Below are positions 42,021 through 50,332 of a stretch of 59,328 nucleotides of DNA, in pieces. Under the pieces are notes generated by a model, which had not been told where the DNA came from, made no database searches, and saw only the letters and a list, made by a program, of their open reading frames with translations. Origin of the DNA: an uncultured Candidatus Saccharibacteria bacterium (GTDB lineage Bacteria; Patescibacteriota; Saccharimonadia; Saccharimonadales; Saccharimonadaceae). The DNA lies in NCBI GenBank assembly GCA_947169915.1, contig CAMVRN010000007.1, forward strand, positions 1-59,328, read 5' to 3'. Both the position numbers and the translations under genes were made by a program. The stretch's first letter is position 1. Each line of letters opens with the position of its first letter.

Positions 42021-42878
42021 TCACACTTCCAATTTAAAATCTTTTCGGTTTAGTTTTATGAGTTTATCATTTGGTAAATTGAACTGCTTACCTGTTCTGT
42101 ATGTCCGAATGGCTTTTAAAAAATCGAAGATTTGCGGCCTTGTCGCAGAAACATCAATTTTGAGCAATGCTGCTCTTAATATTTCTAGCGAAACATTATC
42201 GTCAAGTTGAGCGAACGACCTTCGCTCAAACTCTAAATCACGAGGAATAAGCTCTCTAGTCGTTAAATCAATTTTCTCATAAATCTGTTTTTGTTTTTTC
42301 CATAATTCGTAGAGAGCATTTTTATCCTTTGCTTCCATTTTTGCAACTAAAGACCGCACGCGATTCCTCAAATATTTATCCGAAGTATTCGTCGGGTCTT
42401 GTCTGAAAGAAATCGCATGCTTGCTCGCATATTTTAGAATATCATTTTTTCCAAACTTTTCTCTAAAGAACCCATCAATAAACGGACGTCTAACCCCAGG
42501 GCTATTTAAAACGGCTAATCCTCTCGGTCCAGTTCCGCGAAGACAGTTAATCGCAATCGATTCAATCAAATCATCAAGATGATGCGCCGTGAAAATATCA
42601 CCACTCTCTTTTTTAGCGACCTTTTTTAGGAACCCATAACGTTTTTCACGAGCTTGTTCCTCGCTAGCATTTACTGGTAAAGTAGCCTTTTCCATATAAA
42701 CCTTGACGCCGTACTTCTTTGCTGCCTTTTCAACGAATTCGGCATCATCAAAAGAAGACTCGCGCATCCCGTGATCAAAAGTCGCGACCACGAGTTCGTC
42801 GGCGGGGAATTGTTTAACCATCATATCAAGCATCACCATCGAGTCCACACCTCCCGATACTGCCAGAATCATTTTCAT
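42021..42878 (-). CDS. tilS: tRNA(Ile)-lysidine synthase TilS (short form)
   Basis: 285 residues. The PP-loop motif is MILAVSGGVDSMVMLDMM, followed by FDHGMRESSFDDAEFV, FTAHHLDDLIESIAINCLRG, RPFIDGFFREKFG and RQDPTNTSDKYLRNRVR, the standard TilS core. It attaches lysine to C34 of tRNA-Ile(CAU) so that it reads AUA. The C-terminal domains of long TilS proteins are nearly absent, as in the short Aquifex-like form. TATAAT in TATGATATAAT ends six bases before the ATG (leaderless). A likely substrate is the CAU tRNA at 1217-1292. Confidence 0.93.
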   Translation of the reverse strand: MKMILAVSGGVDSMVMLDMMVKQFPADELVVATFDHGMRESSFDDAEFVEKAAKKYGVKVYMEKATLPVNASEEQAREKRYGFLKKVAKKESGDIFTAHHLDDLIESIAINCLRGTGPRGLAVLNSPGVRRPFIDGFFREKFGKNDILKYASKHAISFRQDPTNTSDKYLRNRVRSLVAKMEAKDKNALYELWKKQKQIYEKIDLTTRELIPRDLEFERRSFAQLDDNVSLEILRAALLKIDVSATRPQIFDFLKAIRTYRTGKQFNLPNDKLIKLNRKDFKLEV

Positions 42879-42914
42879 GCCAAAATTATATCATATCAGG
42901 TATAATATACCTAA

Positions 42915-43133
42915 ATGAGAATATCTGTAAAAGTTAAACCAAACTCAAAGGCCAGCCCAAAAGTCGAGAGGCTGAGCGATTCCGACTTTATAGTTTATAT
43001 CAGAGAAAAGCCAAAAGACGGAGAAGCGAACGCTGCACTAATAAAAATACTCTCTGATTACTTTGATGTTCCGAAAACTTCGATAAAAATAAAATCAGGC
43101 GCCACTTCACGCCAGAAAATCATCGAACTATAA
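42915..43133 (+). CDS. DUF167/YggU-family protein
   Basis: 72 residues: MRISVKVKPNSKASPKVERL, then REKPKDGEANAALIKILSDY, then IKIKSGATSRQKII, the complete DUF167 pattern (P-x-D-G-x-A-N; G-x-x-S-R-x-K). The family has a known fold but no settled function. TATAAT at 42901-42906 ends eight bases before the ATG (leaderless). It diverges from tilS; the two -10 boxes lie within 21 bases. Confidence 0.93.
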   Translation: MRISVKVKPNSKASPKVERLSDSDFIVYIREKPKDGEANAALIKILSDYFDVPKTSIKIKSGATSRQKIIEL

Positions 43134-43137
43134 CTGT

Positions 43138-43212
43138 TGGTAGGGCAGGTTGGAATCGAACCAGCATTGTATCCTTAGAGGGGATATGTCCTATCCGTTG
43201 AACGACTGCCCC
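43138..43212 (-). tRNA. tRNA-Arg (TCT)
   Basis: Acceptor GGGGCAG/CTGCCCT with a G-T first pair, anticodon stem TATCC/GGATA, loop CCTCTAA (anticodon TCT), encoded CCA. Confidence 0.93.
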
Positions 43213-43235
43213 AGATTGAACATATATATTATATA

Positions 43236-43961
43236 CTATTTTACCTTCTTTGAGAAGAAGTACTCTACTGTACCGCTCTCTGTATTTGGACTGAGCAGTT
43301 TTCTCTCCGACAATATTTTCTGCGTCTGTCGAGCTACCCCATCTCCTCCATCAAGAAGCGAAGCATTAGGGAAGAAGGATTTAATCTGCTCACTTGCAAG
43401 CGGATAATGTGTGCACCCAAGAATTACAATGTCGACTTCTTCTGGTTTTTCTACATTTTTAAAGTTTTTGACTAAACATTCATGAATTCGGTCGGCATCT
43501 GTTGTTTCAATCGCCTCCGCGAGCCCTATACATGGCAGATTTACAATTTGCTGGTTCGGACGGATATTTTGTTCGATTAGTTCTTGCGTTCTCGGTGAAT
43601 GGGCCGTTCCTTCCGTAGAAAGAAGCAATAACATCTTTTTACCCGTACCGCAAGCAAGCTTTACGGCCGGTTCCGTACCAACAAACGGTATGTTCGGATA
43701 TAATTCTCTCAAATATTCAATCGTTTGTGTCGTTGCTGTGTTGCAAGCTACGATAATAATCTTCGCACCTTTTTTAATCAAAAAATCCGTTGCATTTCGA
43801 ACAATGCTCTTTAGCTCATCGATGTTTTTTGTCCCGAAAGGACAGTTTGCAGAATCCCCAAAAAACACATAATTCTCATTCGGAAGAAGCTTCCGAACTG
43901 ATTTTAGAATTGTGGTTCCACCGATTCCTGAATCAAAAACTCCAATCGGCGAGCTATTCAT
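43236..43961 (-). CDS. murI: Glutamate racemase
   Basis: 241 residues from ATG 43961 (MNSSPIGVFDSGIGGTTILK); the longer frame lies inside the upstream gene. Both catalytic cysteines are present, in VACNTATTQ and VILGCTHYPL, along with FFGDSANCPFG, YPNIPFVGTEPAVKLA and LLDGGDGVARQT. It supplies D-glutamate for peptidoglycan, so the cell is expected to keep a wall. The start overlaps the end of the methyltransferase gene by eight bases, indicating coupling. The length is slightly below the usual 260-270. Confidence 0.95.
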   Translation of the reverse strand: MNSSPIGVFDSGIGGTTILKSVRKLLPNENYVFFGDSANCPFGTKNIDELKSIVRNATDFLIKKGAKIIIVACNTATTQTIEYLRELYPNIPFVGTEPAVKLACGTGKKMLLLLSTEGTAHSPRTQELIEQNIRPNQQIVNLPCIGLAEAIETTDADRIHECLVKNFKNVEKPEEVDIVILGCTHYPLASEQIKSFFPNASLLDGGDGVARQTQKILSERKLLSPNTESGTVEYFFSKKVK

Positions 43962-44742
43962 TTTCTGCGGGCTTTTCCAGTTTATAGTAAATCGAAGGAG
44001 CAAAACGAATTGGCGCAAGCACTGGCTGTGCAACTTTTTCCATCTTTCCAAGTACTTTAGTTCCAAAAACCTTTTTGAGTTTTCCAGAACGGAAATTGGA
44101 AACCGATAAGACCTTTAAGGTCTTAAACCCCTGTTCCTTGAACATTTCTTCCAAGTATTTTGGATGGTAATTATACATGCTCAAATCCTTAAGCCAAGAT
44201 TGCGACTTCTCGAATGGATTAATATCAGACTTTTTAAACCAGTATCTAAACATTTTCGGCAAAGTTTTCTTGTTCGCGATTTCAATCACGGCAACTCCAC
44301 CTGGCTTCAAAATGCGATAAAGTTCCTCGATGACTTTTCTCATGTCCTTAAAATGATGTGTAGCGCGAATCATCATCAAGCCATCGAAACTTGCATTCTT
44401 GAAAGGCAAATCATAAATATCACCTTGTTTTGTTTTAATTCTGTCACCATAGGTCTTTTTCGCATCGGCAAGCTCAGTCTTCGAATAGTCAAAAATTGTC
44501 GCATTCTTCGCGCGCCCTAGATATTCATCTGCGAGTCTTCCATATCCACCCGCAATATCCACAAAATCATCCATCGATTCAGGAAGTAAGCGACGAATTG
44601 CGATTCTGTCTGCTAAATCTTCATAGTCACGCTTGCCGTCTTCCCAAAAAATCTTCTTATAATCATAGCCATTGTAATCGGCAAGAATTTCGTGGTCAGG
44701 ATTTGTATCTTTCTTCTTCTCGGTTTTTTTCTCTTGTGTCAT
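43954..44742 (-). CDS. Class I SAM-dependent methyltransferase (Methyltransf_11 type)
   Basis: 262 residues. The Lys-rich start is followed by motif I (FVDIAGGYGRLADEYLG), motif II (ATIFDYSKTEL), FKNASFDGLMMIRATHHF (motif IV) and LYRILKPGGVAVIEIANK (motif V/VI), as in UbiE/Methyltransf_11 enzymes. The C-terminal part (RFAPSIYYKLEKP) has basic and hydrophobic patches and could touch the membrane. The substrate is unknown. TATAAT in GTGCTATAAT ends six bases before the ATG (leaderless). It is coupled to murI. Confidence 0.85.
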   Translation of the reverse strand: MTQEKKTEKKKDTNPDHEILADYNGYDYKKIFWEDGKRDYEDLADRIAIRRLLPESMDDFVDIAGGYGRLADEYLGRAKNATIFDYSKTELADAKKTYGDRIKTKQGDIYDLPFKNASFDGLMMIRATHHFKDMRKVIEELYRILKPGGVAVIEIANKKTLPKMFRYWFKKSDINPFEKSQSWLKDLSMYNYHPKYLEEMFKEQGFKTLKVLSVSNFRSGKLKKVFGTKVLGKMEKVAQPVLAPIRFAPSIYYKLEKPAENE

Positions 44743-44784
44743 GCGTCAATTATAGCACGTACATCCCTATTTGTCGCAATTTCG

Positions 44785-45951
44785 CTACGCGCTTATTTCG
44801 CGAATTCGCCCCTGTTTTTCTTCGATAAGAGCTTCATATTCGCGCACCACTTTCTTCATAATTTCGTCCCAAGAAACAGGAATCGTCTCTTTTGCTCTAG
44901 AACCTATTTTTTCAAGGTCCGGCAACCATTCAACTATTTTGTTTGCAATAGTTTCTGGGTTGTCGTCTGGCGCAATCAGGGCATTATTGCCATCTCGGAA
45001 GTTTTCCGCAGAACAGGAGCCATCAATCACTAGTCCAGGCGTTCCGACCGAAGCTGCTTCACGCAATACCATTGGCGCGCTGTCGTAAAGCGATGGGAAA
45101 ACCAATAAATCACCCAGTGAATAAAGAGCCATAATTTCTGCACGGTCATCGATATGTCCAAGGAACTTCACTTCATTCCTAAGCCCCAAGTCTCTCGCTT
45201 GTTTAACGAGTTTTTCAAAATCAGGGCCATCACCTGCAGTAACAAAGCGGAATTTCACCCCCCTCCGTTTCAAAACTGCACATGCCTCAAGTGCACTCTC
45301 GATATTTTTTTGTTTATTGTGCCTTCCGACAAATACGAATGTAGGCACTCCGTCTTTAATCCCAGCTCGCTTTTGCATCCTCGCGAGCATTTTATTATCA
45401 ACCGGTTCTATATTCGTTCCGTTTTCCATCACAGTAATCTTTCCGCCGAATCCATAACTCCTTAAAACTTCTGCCGTCCCATCATTCACGGCCCAAACCG
45501 CATCGCACTTCTCGTAAAAATCAATCACCGTCTTTTTCAATAAAACTTTCGAGAGGTGTTTCGAATGAGTTCTTTGCAAAAAATCATCATAGTATTTTGA
45601 GTGAAACGTCGAGACGAGCGGAACGTTTAGTTTTTTTGCAATTCTAAGCGCCTCGCTTCCCGCAATGAATGGACTTTGTGCATGGACAATGTCAAATGGA
45701 ATATCGTCCAACGCTTTTCGGTATTTAATACCAAGCGCCGGAAGTCCAACATGCCACTGTTCTGTTGGCATCTTGAAACCCGGCGAAAAAATAGTATTAA
45801 GGTCCGGATATTCTGGTGCTTTAGGATTCTTTGGCGCAATATAATAAGCCGCATGTCCCATCTTCGACAAAGTACTACAGTAAGAAAAAGTTACCCTCGC
45901 AACCCCGTCCAGCGTTGGTGGGTAAGAGTCGCAAAACTGCCCAACAATCAT
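44785..45951 (-). CDS. GT4-family glycosyltransferase
   Basis: 388 residues, two Rossmann domains. The N-terminal acceptor domain begins IVGQFCDSYPPTLDGVARVT, with IVHAQSPFIAGSEALRIAKK and VSTFHSKYYDDF. The donor domain has VFVGRHNKQKNIESALEA, FLGHIDDRAEIMALYSLGDL and FPSLYDSAPMVLREAASVGT. The pattern is of the diacylglycerol glucosyltransferase/PimB type. It likely adds a sugar to a membrane lipid or surface glycan. It starts three bases after the stop of the PH-domain gene, and no Shine-Dalgarno site is seen. Confidence 0.88.
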   Translation of the reverse strand: MIVGQFCDSYPPTLDGVARVTFSYCSTLSKMGHAAYYIAPKNPKAPEYPDLNTIFSPGFKMPTEQWHVGLPALGIKYRKALDDIPFDIVHAQSPFIAGSEALRIAKKLNVPLVSTFHSKYYDDFLQRTHSKHLSKVLLKKTVIDFYEKCDAVWAVNDGTAEVLRSYGFGGKITVMENGTNIEPVDNKMLARMQKRAGIKDGVPTFVFVGRHNKQKNIESALEACAVLKRRGVKFRFVTAGDGPDFEKLVKQARDLGLRNEVKFLGHIDDRAEIMALYSLGDLLVFPSLYDSAPMVLREAASVGTPGLVIDGSCSAENFRDGNNALIAPDDNPETIANKIVEWLPDLEKIGSRAKETIPVSWDEIMKKVVREYEALIEEKQGRIREISA

Positions 45952-45954
45952 TGT

Positions 45955-46524
45955 TTATTTTTCCTTTTGGTTGTGTACCAAATGGGCAATTAATTCTATT
46001 TCGTCACTCGGCGTATCAACAAGCGGAAACGTATAAGTCGTCTCATCGCCAATGGTCGACATTCGAATCGTTCCATAAGAAAGCAGATGGTCGAGAACAC
46101 CGTTTTGTTTGAACGAAACATCCTCAATTTTCGACAAATCAATGATATTGACAGATTTCGTAAATAGGGAATCGACTTTGTAATGAATAAGTCTTTTGTT
46201 TGTTACAAAAAGTTTATTAGCGACATAAACTTTCGACGCCATGAGTGCCGCGATAATAATCATAATTAAGAGACAAAGCGTGAACATCCAAAAGTAGGAC
46301 ATTGTCTTACTATCAATCGAGCTCGAACGCGAGAGTGCACTAATAATCATCGCAAATACGATTCCGAGTGTCGCCAATATAAATAGAGCAGTAACCCAGA
46401 TTAAAATAAGGCCCGCCTTAGTGCGAGCGATTGCAAGCTCTACGTATTCTCCATCTTCTAAAGAAAGAAAAGGAAAATCTTTTTTCGACCGAGCGTGTCT
46501 GATTCTTACCAATGACGCTTTCAT
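45955..46524 (-). CDS. Bacterial PH-domain (bPH2/DUF304-like) membrane protein
   Basis: 189 residues. A short beta segment (FPFLSLEDGEYVELAIARTK) is followed by two transmembrane helices (about 38-60 and 74-96). A bPH2 domain comes next: ANKLFVTNKRLIHYKVDSLF, INIIDLSKIEDVSFKQNG-type and GTIRMSTIGDETTYTFPLVD. This layout is standard for YdbS/YdbT-like proteins of unknown function. The glycosyltransferase gene follows after three bases. TATATA or TATAAT boxes lie 6-11 bases before the ATG. Confidence 0.85.
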   Translation of the reverse strand: MKASLVRIRHARSKKDFPFLSLEDGEYVELAIARTKAGLILIWVTALFILATLGIVFAMIISALSRSSSIDSKTMSYFWMFTLCLLIMIIIAALMASKVYVANKLFVTNKRLIHYKVDSLFTKSVNIIDLSKIEDVSFKQNGVLDHLLSYGTIRMSTIGDETTYTFPLVDTPSDEIELIAHLVHNQKEK

Positions 46525-46552
46525 ATCTTATATATATTATATCATAAAAAAG

Positions 46553-46627
46553 TGGTCGGGGATACCAGGTTCGAACTGGCGACCTCACGCCCCCCAGGCG
46601 TGCGCGCTACCACTGCGCTAATCCCCG
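46553..46627 (-). tRNA. tRNA-Pro (GGG)
   Basis: Acceptor CGGGGAT/ATCCCCG, anticodon stem CACGC/GCGTG, loop CTGGGGG (anticodon GGG), encoded CCA. With 33000 and 33089 it completes CGG, TGG and GGG. Confidence 0.93.
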
Positions 46628-46637
46628 CCATAAAAAA

Positions 46638-46725
46638 TGGCGGAAGCGAGAGGATTCGAACCTCCGAGACCTTACGGCCCACACGATTTCGAGTCGTGCG
46701 CCTTCAACCACTCGGCCACGCTTCC
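46638..46725 (-). tRNA. tRNA-Ser (CGA)
   Basis: Acceptor GGAAGCG/CGCTTCC, anticodon stem ACGA/TCGT around CTCGAAA (anticodon CGA), a long variable arm, discriminator G and encoded CCA. Confidence 0.93.
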
Positions 46726-46762
46726 GTGAACTATTTTAACATATTTATAGGTCTAATTGAAA

Positions 46763-48268
46763 CTATACGGCGTAATCTGCACCGTCTAAATCGTCATAGC
46801 CAAGGAATCGCCACGAAGAATCACCGTCCGTTCTCGGCAATAGGTCTTTCGCGCGACGTCGTCGATTGCTTTCAAAGTAACCACCCTCAGGACGTGGCGC
46901 TCCGCCTGTCGCTACTGCTCTATTCCCAAAATAGCCACCTTCTGGACGTACTGCTCCACCTGTTGCCACTGGTTCTTCAAAATATCTCCCCTCATCGTGC
47001 TCTGCCGGTCGTCCATTTCGAACACGCGCCTCTTCCGTTCTAGGTCTCGGAGTATCTGGTCTAATTCTCGCCTCGTCTGGCCTTCGAGAAGGTTCGGCTA
47101 CTCGCGGTCTCGGAGCATCATTCTTGTAGCTACCAAAGTATTTTTTTAGATTCGAAAAGAAACCTTTGGAACGACGCTCATGCTTTTCTGAACGATATCG
47201 TCTAGCCGGTGGTTCTGGTGCTCTTTCGGTTCTAGAAGTATCTGTTTCGCGGCGCATATCAGAAGCACGCTCTTCTCCAACTGAACCTTCAGCCTCGCGA
47301 CGCGTGCCAGGAACATGTTCTCCTTCTGCTACACCCTCCGCCTCTGCGCGTCTGACTGCAAGGTCAAATTCGCTCGGCTCACCAGCATCGCCTTCAACTA
47401 CCCTAAACCTACGTCTCCTAGCATGAGCTTCGCTCTCGTGCTCTTCGTCCGAAGAAGCGTCAGCAACAGCCTCAGCAAAATCACGAGAATCAGGCACTCT
47501 CAACAGCTCATCGCTCTCGGAGAAATCTCTATTAAACTCATCTTCGAGGCCGTTTATAAGGTCTTTCTGTTTTTGCATCAGAGCATCCGTGTAAACCGAA
47601 TTTGCAATCCACAAGGTATATTCTCGAGTTTCTTTGTCCATAGACTCAGGGAGTGCAGCGAAAACTTTTTCGGCATATTCATCGCCAGAAAGATTTGCTA
47701 AAGCACTAAGAAATTCACGACGTTGCTGTCGTTTAAAGCGATAGTTTACACCACTAAGTGCCGTTTGCATTGCATTTTCGTCTCCAGCTTCAGCACGAAG
47801 AAAACCGCGAATAAACAAGTTCTGGTCTCTGCGCCTGCACCTTTCTTTAAAGTGTTCGTCAGTCTCGCCTTCCCATCGTTCTTCAAGAATAGAAGGTTTC
47901 ATATCGGAAAATGACAACTCGACACCACCAAGTGTGATAGGGCTTTCAATTTCAGTTGGTTCAACCTCAATCCTTGGCGCGACACCTTCAGGGGTCGGTT
48001 CCGTAACGCTCTCAGCAGGAGTTTCGTCCGTGGATGCATCAGCTTCACTATCAGAAGAGGCTGTTTCTGCTGCTCCACTGGCCTCAGCACGTCTACGCTC
48101 TTCAGCTATCTTCCTTTTTGCCATCTCTTCAATTTTTCCTTGGTCAAAACCAACACTCAGCATTTCCTCATACGATAGCTTTCTAATTGCATTAAGCCCT
48201 GTCCCTTCGCCAGAATCACTGGTTTCGGCAGGACTTTCCTCTCTTCGAATAGGCCTTAATCTTTCCAT
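46763..48268 (-). CDS. Large hydrophilic, partly disordered protein of unknown function
   Basis: 501 residues, with no signal peptide or transmembrane helix. The N-terminal 120 residues are acidic and Ser/Glu-rich. A helical region at about 130-250 (DEHFKERCRRRDQNLFIRGF, LSALANLSGDEYAEKVFAAL) may be folded. Residues 270-501 are Arg/Glu/Pro-rich with repeated PEGGYF units (ATGGAVRPEGGYFGNR, ATGGAPRPEGGYFESN), ending RFLGYDDLDGADYAV. The repeats could be short binding motifs. A TACAAT box lies nine bases before the ATG. No family is recognised. It lies upstream of two tRNA genes on the same strand. Confidence 0.7.
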   Translation of the reverse strand: MERLRPIRREESPAETSDSGEGTGLNAIRKLSYEEMLSVGFDQGKIEEMAKRKIAEERRRAEASGAAETASSDSEADASTDETPAESVTEPTPEGVAPRIEVEPTEIESPITLGGVELSFSDMKPSILEERWEGETDEHFKERCRRRDQNLFIRGFLRAEAGDENAMQTALSGVNYRFKRQQRREFLSALANLSGDEYAEKVFAALPESMDKETREYTLWIANSVYTDALMQKQKDLINGLEDEFNRDFSESDELLRVPDSRDFAEAVADASSDEEHESEAHARRRRFRVVEGDAGEPSEFDLAVRRAEAEGVAEGEHVPGTRREAEGSVGEERASDMRRETDTSRTERAPEPPARRYRSEKHERRSKGFFSNLKKYFGSYKNDAPRPRVAEPSRRPDEARIRPDTPRPRTEEARVRNGRPAEHDEGRYFEEPVATGGAVRPEGGYFGNRAVATGGAPRPEGGYFESNRRRRAKDLLPRTDGDSSWRFLGYDDLDGADYAV

Positions 48269-48364
48269 ACTATTCCCATTGTAACACGCTTATGCCAAAA
48301 TTGCCAGATTTTTCCGCTAAAATGCCCCTACCCATAATGGTAAATATGTGGTAAAATATACGTG

Positions 48365-48444
48365 TCGCGTATACCGCGATGAACATTTAATTTTCTAGGT
48401 GGATGTTGTAACGAGGTTAATAAAACCCTCGTGAAAATATCCAC
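48365..48444 (+). other. Structured non-coding segment before tRNA-Arg
   Basis: TCGCG-TATAC-CGCGA (48365-48379) and a nested hairpin with outer stem GTGGAT/ATCCAC and inner stem CGAGG/CCTCG (48399-48444). A TAAAAT box occurs shortly upstream. No reading frame is convincing. It could be a small RNA or a processed leader of the tRNA. Confidence 0.45.
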
Positions 48445-48446
48445 AT

Positions 48447-48523
48447 GTGCCCGTAGCTCAGATGGATAGAGCGTCAGCTTGCGGAGCTGAAGGTCGCACG
48501 TTCGACTCGTGTCGGGCATACCA
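48447..48523 (+). tRNA. tRNA-Arg (GCG)
   Basis: Acceptor GTGCCCG/CGGGCAT with a G-T first pair, anticodon stem TCAGC/GCTGA, loop TTGCGGA (anticodon GCG), encoded CCA. Most bacteria use ACG (inosine) here. Confidence 0.93.
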
Positions 48524-48550
48524 TATAACCTAGAAATTGAATAATATAAA

Positions 48551-48576
48551 AAGACTCTCTCTTGAGAGTCTTTTTT
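48551..48576 (+). terminator. Rho-independent terminator
   Basis: AAGACTCTC-TCTT-GAGAGTCTTTTTT after the tRNA-Arg gene. Confidence 0.95.
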
Positions 48577-48592
48577 GTGTTATAATGACCTC

Positions 48593-49360
48593 ATGATGGA
48601 TAATTCAATGACTGCCCCTAAAACCGAAAAGAAAACGAAACCCACATTCAAATCAAAAGTCCAACGCGCCCGTGCGAAATTCTTGTCGAGCTATTATGGC
48701 AATCCAATAAGAGACATGAAACTCATCTGCATCACTGGCACTTCCGGAAAAGCCACTGTTGCTCACTTCGTTCACGAAATCCTTCGTGCGTCCGGCCAAC
48801 ATGTCGCTGTACTCGCTTCCGATAACCCCATTAAGCTCTCAACTCTACATAAATTTCTAAACGAAGCATGGAAAGCTGGCTCTTCATATGTCGTTGTGAC
48901 CGCACCAGCAGAATCTTTAAAGAACAATGTTTTCTACGGCCTTCCCGTCCATGTCGCTGCAATCACTGATTTTGTCCCAGCCTCCCTCAACGCCCCAACT
49001 CCAGAAGAATTCTCCGCAGACGAATCAACACTTTTCGCCATGAACCCAGAAATCGTCGTTCTAAACGAAGACGACGCAAACTACTCTTTCTTCTCCCGCT
49101 TCGTAGGTCGCACCGACACTCTTACCTATGGAACGCCTCGCTCCTCAACCCTCCGCATCGATAGCGCAAAACTCTACAAAAAGGGAACCGAAGCGAATAT
49201 TTCTCTTGGTTCTTCACGCTTCTCAGTTGCAAGCTTTCTAACTGGACAACCAATCGTATCCTATATGGCCTGCGCAGCCACCGTCGCCACAGCTTTACAC
49301 ATCTCTAATGAGGTCATCGCCGACGGTATTGCTAACTACAATCCTGACGACGTCAAATAA
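48593..49360 (+). CDS. Truncated Mur-ligase-like protein
   Basis: 255 residues from ATG 48593; the TATAAT box in TGTGTTATAAT (48581-48586) ends six bases upstream, favouring this over ATG 48596. A basic N-terminus is followed by ICITGTSGKATVAHFVHEIL, the Mur-ligase P-loop with Ala where GTxGKTT has Thr. HVAAITDFVPASLNAP sits where Mur ligases have the N-x-x-x-D-H-L-D segment. IVVLNEDDANYSFF and the end of a central domain follow. The C-terminal ligase domain is missing, and the intact reading frame and promoter argue against a recent pseudogene. It may bind nucleotide or a UDP-sugar without ligating. dnaJ follows after a CIRCE site. Confidence 0.75.
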   Translation: MMDNSMTAPKTEKKTKPTFKSKVQRARAKFLSSYYGNPIRDMKLICITGTSGKATVAHFVHEILRASGQHVAVLASDNPIKLSTLHKFLNEAWKAGSSYVVVTAPAESLKNNVFYGLPVHVAAITDFVPASLNAPTPEEFSADESTLFAMNPEIVVLNEDDANYSFFSRFVGRTDTLTYGTPRSSTLRIDSAKLYKKGTEANISLGSSRFSVASFLTGQPIVSYMACAATVATALHISNEVIADGIANYNPDDVK

Positions 49361-49361
49361 A

Positions 49362-49388
49362 CTAGCACTCTTGCATTTTGACTGCTAA
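49362..49388 (+). promoter_or_regulatory. CIRCE operator of dnaJ
   Basis: CTAGCACTC, 9 bases, GACTGCTAA, with the same right-arm variant as CIRCE 2 of dnaK. It begins two bases after the Mur-like gene ends. Confidence 0.92.
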
Positions 49389-49399
49389 TTTAATATAAT
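49371..49399 (+). promoter_or_regulatory. dnaJ promoter, leaderless
   Basis: TTGCAT in the CIRCE spacer, 17 bases, TATAAT (49394-49399). The ATG is at 49406, the expected transcription start itself. Confidence 0.88.
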
Positions 49400-49405
49400 G
49401 GTCAC

Positions 49406-50332
49406 ATGGCAAAACGTGACTATTATGAAGTATTAGGTGTGTCAAAAAATGCATCTGATGATGAAATTAAGAAAGCCTACCGCAAACTTGCGATTAAATA
49501 TCATCCCGACAAAAACCCAGGTGATAAATCTGCTGAAGAAAAGTTCAAAGAGGCTACTGAGGCCTACGAAGTCTTAAACGACAAACAAAAACGTGCACGC
49601 TATGACCAGTTTGGTCACGCAGGCGTGGGCGGAAATGGCGGAAATCCATTTGGCGGAGGCAACCCCTTCGGACAAAATGGAGGCTTCGATTTCAACGGCC
49701 AAAGTTTCCAATTCAATTTTGGTGGAGCTGGTGGTGGACTCGACGATATTCTGGGTGACCTATTCGGCTTTGGTGGTGGAAGGCGTCATCGCGTTCCGCG
49801 AGGTCAAGATTATGAAACGCAAGTCATTATCGATTTTAAAGACGCCGTCTTTGGCGTTACCCGTGATGTTGTAGCTCCTGACTCTGGAAAGAAAATCAAA
49901 GTCAAAATTCCTGCTGGTATTGATGATGGCATGGCAATTCGTCTCAGTGGCAAAGGTGGACCCGCTCCGAAAGGTGGAGAACCTGGCGACTTATACGTTC
50001 GCATTCGTGTAAAACCAGACAAGAACCTCACAAGGGAAGGAAACATTATTCTCTCCGAAGCAGTCATTTCCATGGCGGATGCAGCCCTCGGTTGCGAACT
50101 CGATGTCGACACCGTTGATGGTAAGGTCACGATGAAAGTTCCAGCTGGAACCCAGAGCGGCACGCCATTCCGTCTTTCTGGCCATGGTGTTCCAATGCGA
50201 GCTGATGGAGACAGAGGACCACATATCGTCACAATTATTGTTGAAACACCAAAGAATCTTTCTAAGCGTCAAAAAGAACTCCTAGAAGAATTTCGCGACG
50301 CAAAAAGCAAGAAACACGGCTTCTGGGGTTAA
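49406..50332 (+). CDS. dnaJ: DnaJ/CbpA-type co-chaperone without zinc domain
   Basis: 308 residues. The J domain (residues 1-70, [20 protein letters not shown] and YHPDKNPG with the HPD motif) leads into a Gly/Phe-rich linker (about 72-125). The two C-terminal beta domains include [20 protein letters not shown] and [13 protein letters not shown]. The four CxxCxGxG zinc repeats of class I DnaJ are absent, so this is a class II, CbpA-like protein; it may be the only DnaJ, since it has a CIRCE operator. It stimulates DnaK ATPase and delivers substrates. Its mRNA is predicted to be leaderless. Confidence 0.95.
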   Translation: MAKRDYYEVLGVSKNASDDEIKKAYRKLAIKYHPDKNPGDKSAEEKFKEATEAYEVLNDKQKRARYDQFGHAGVGGNGGNPFGGGNPFGQNGGFDFNGQSFQFNFGGAGGGLDDILGDLFGFGGGRRHRVPRGQDYETQVIIDFKDAVFGVTRDVVAPDSGKKIKVKIPAGIDDGMAIRLSGKGGPAPKGGEPGDLYVRIRVKPDKNLTREGNIILSEAVISMADAALGCELDVDTVDGKVTMKVPAGTQSGTPFRLSGHGVPMRADGDRGPHIVTIIVETPKNLSKRQKELLEEFRDAKSKKHGFWG

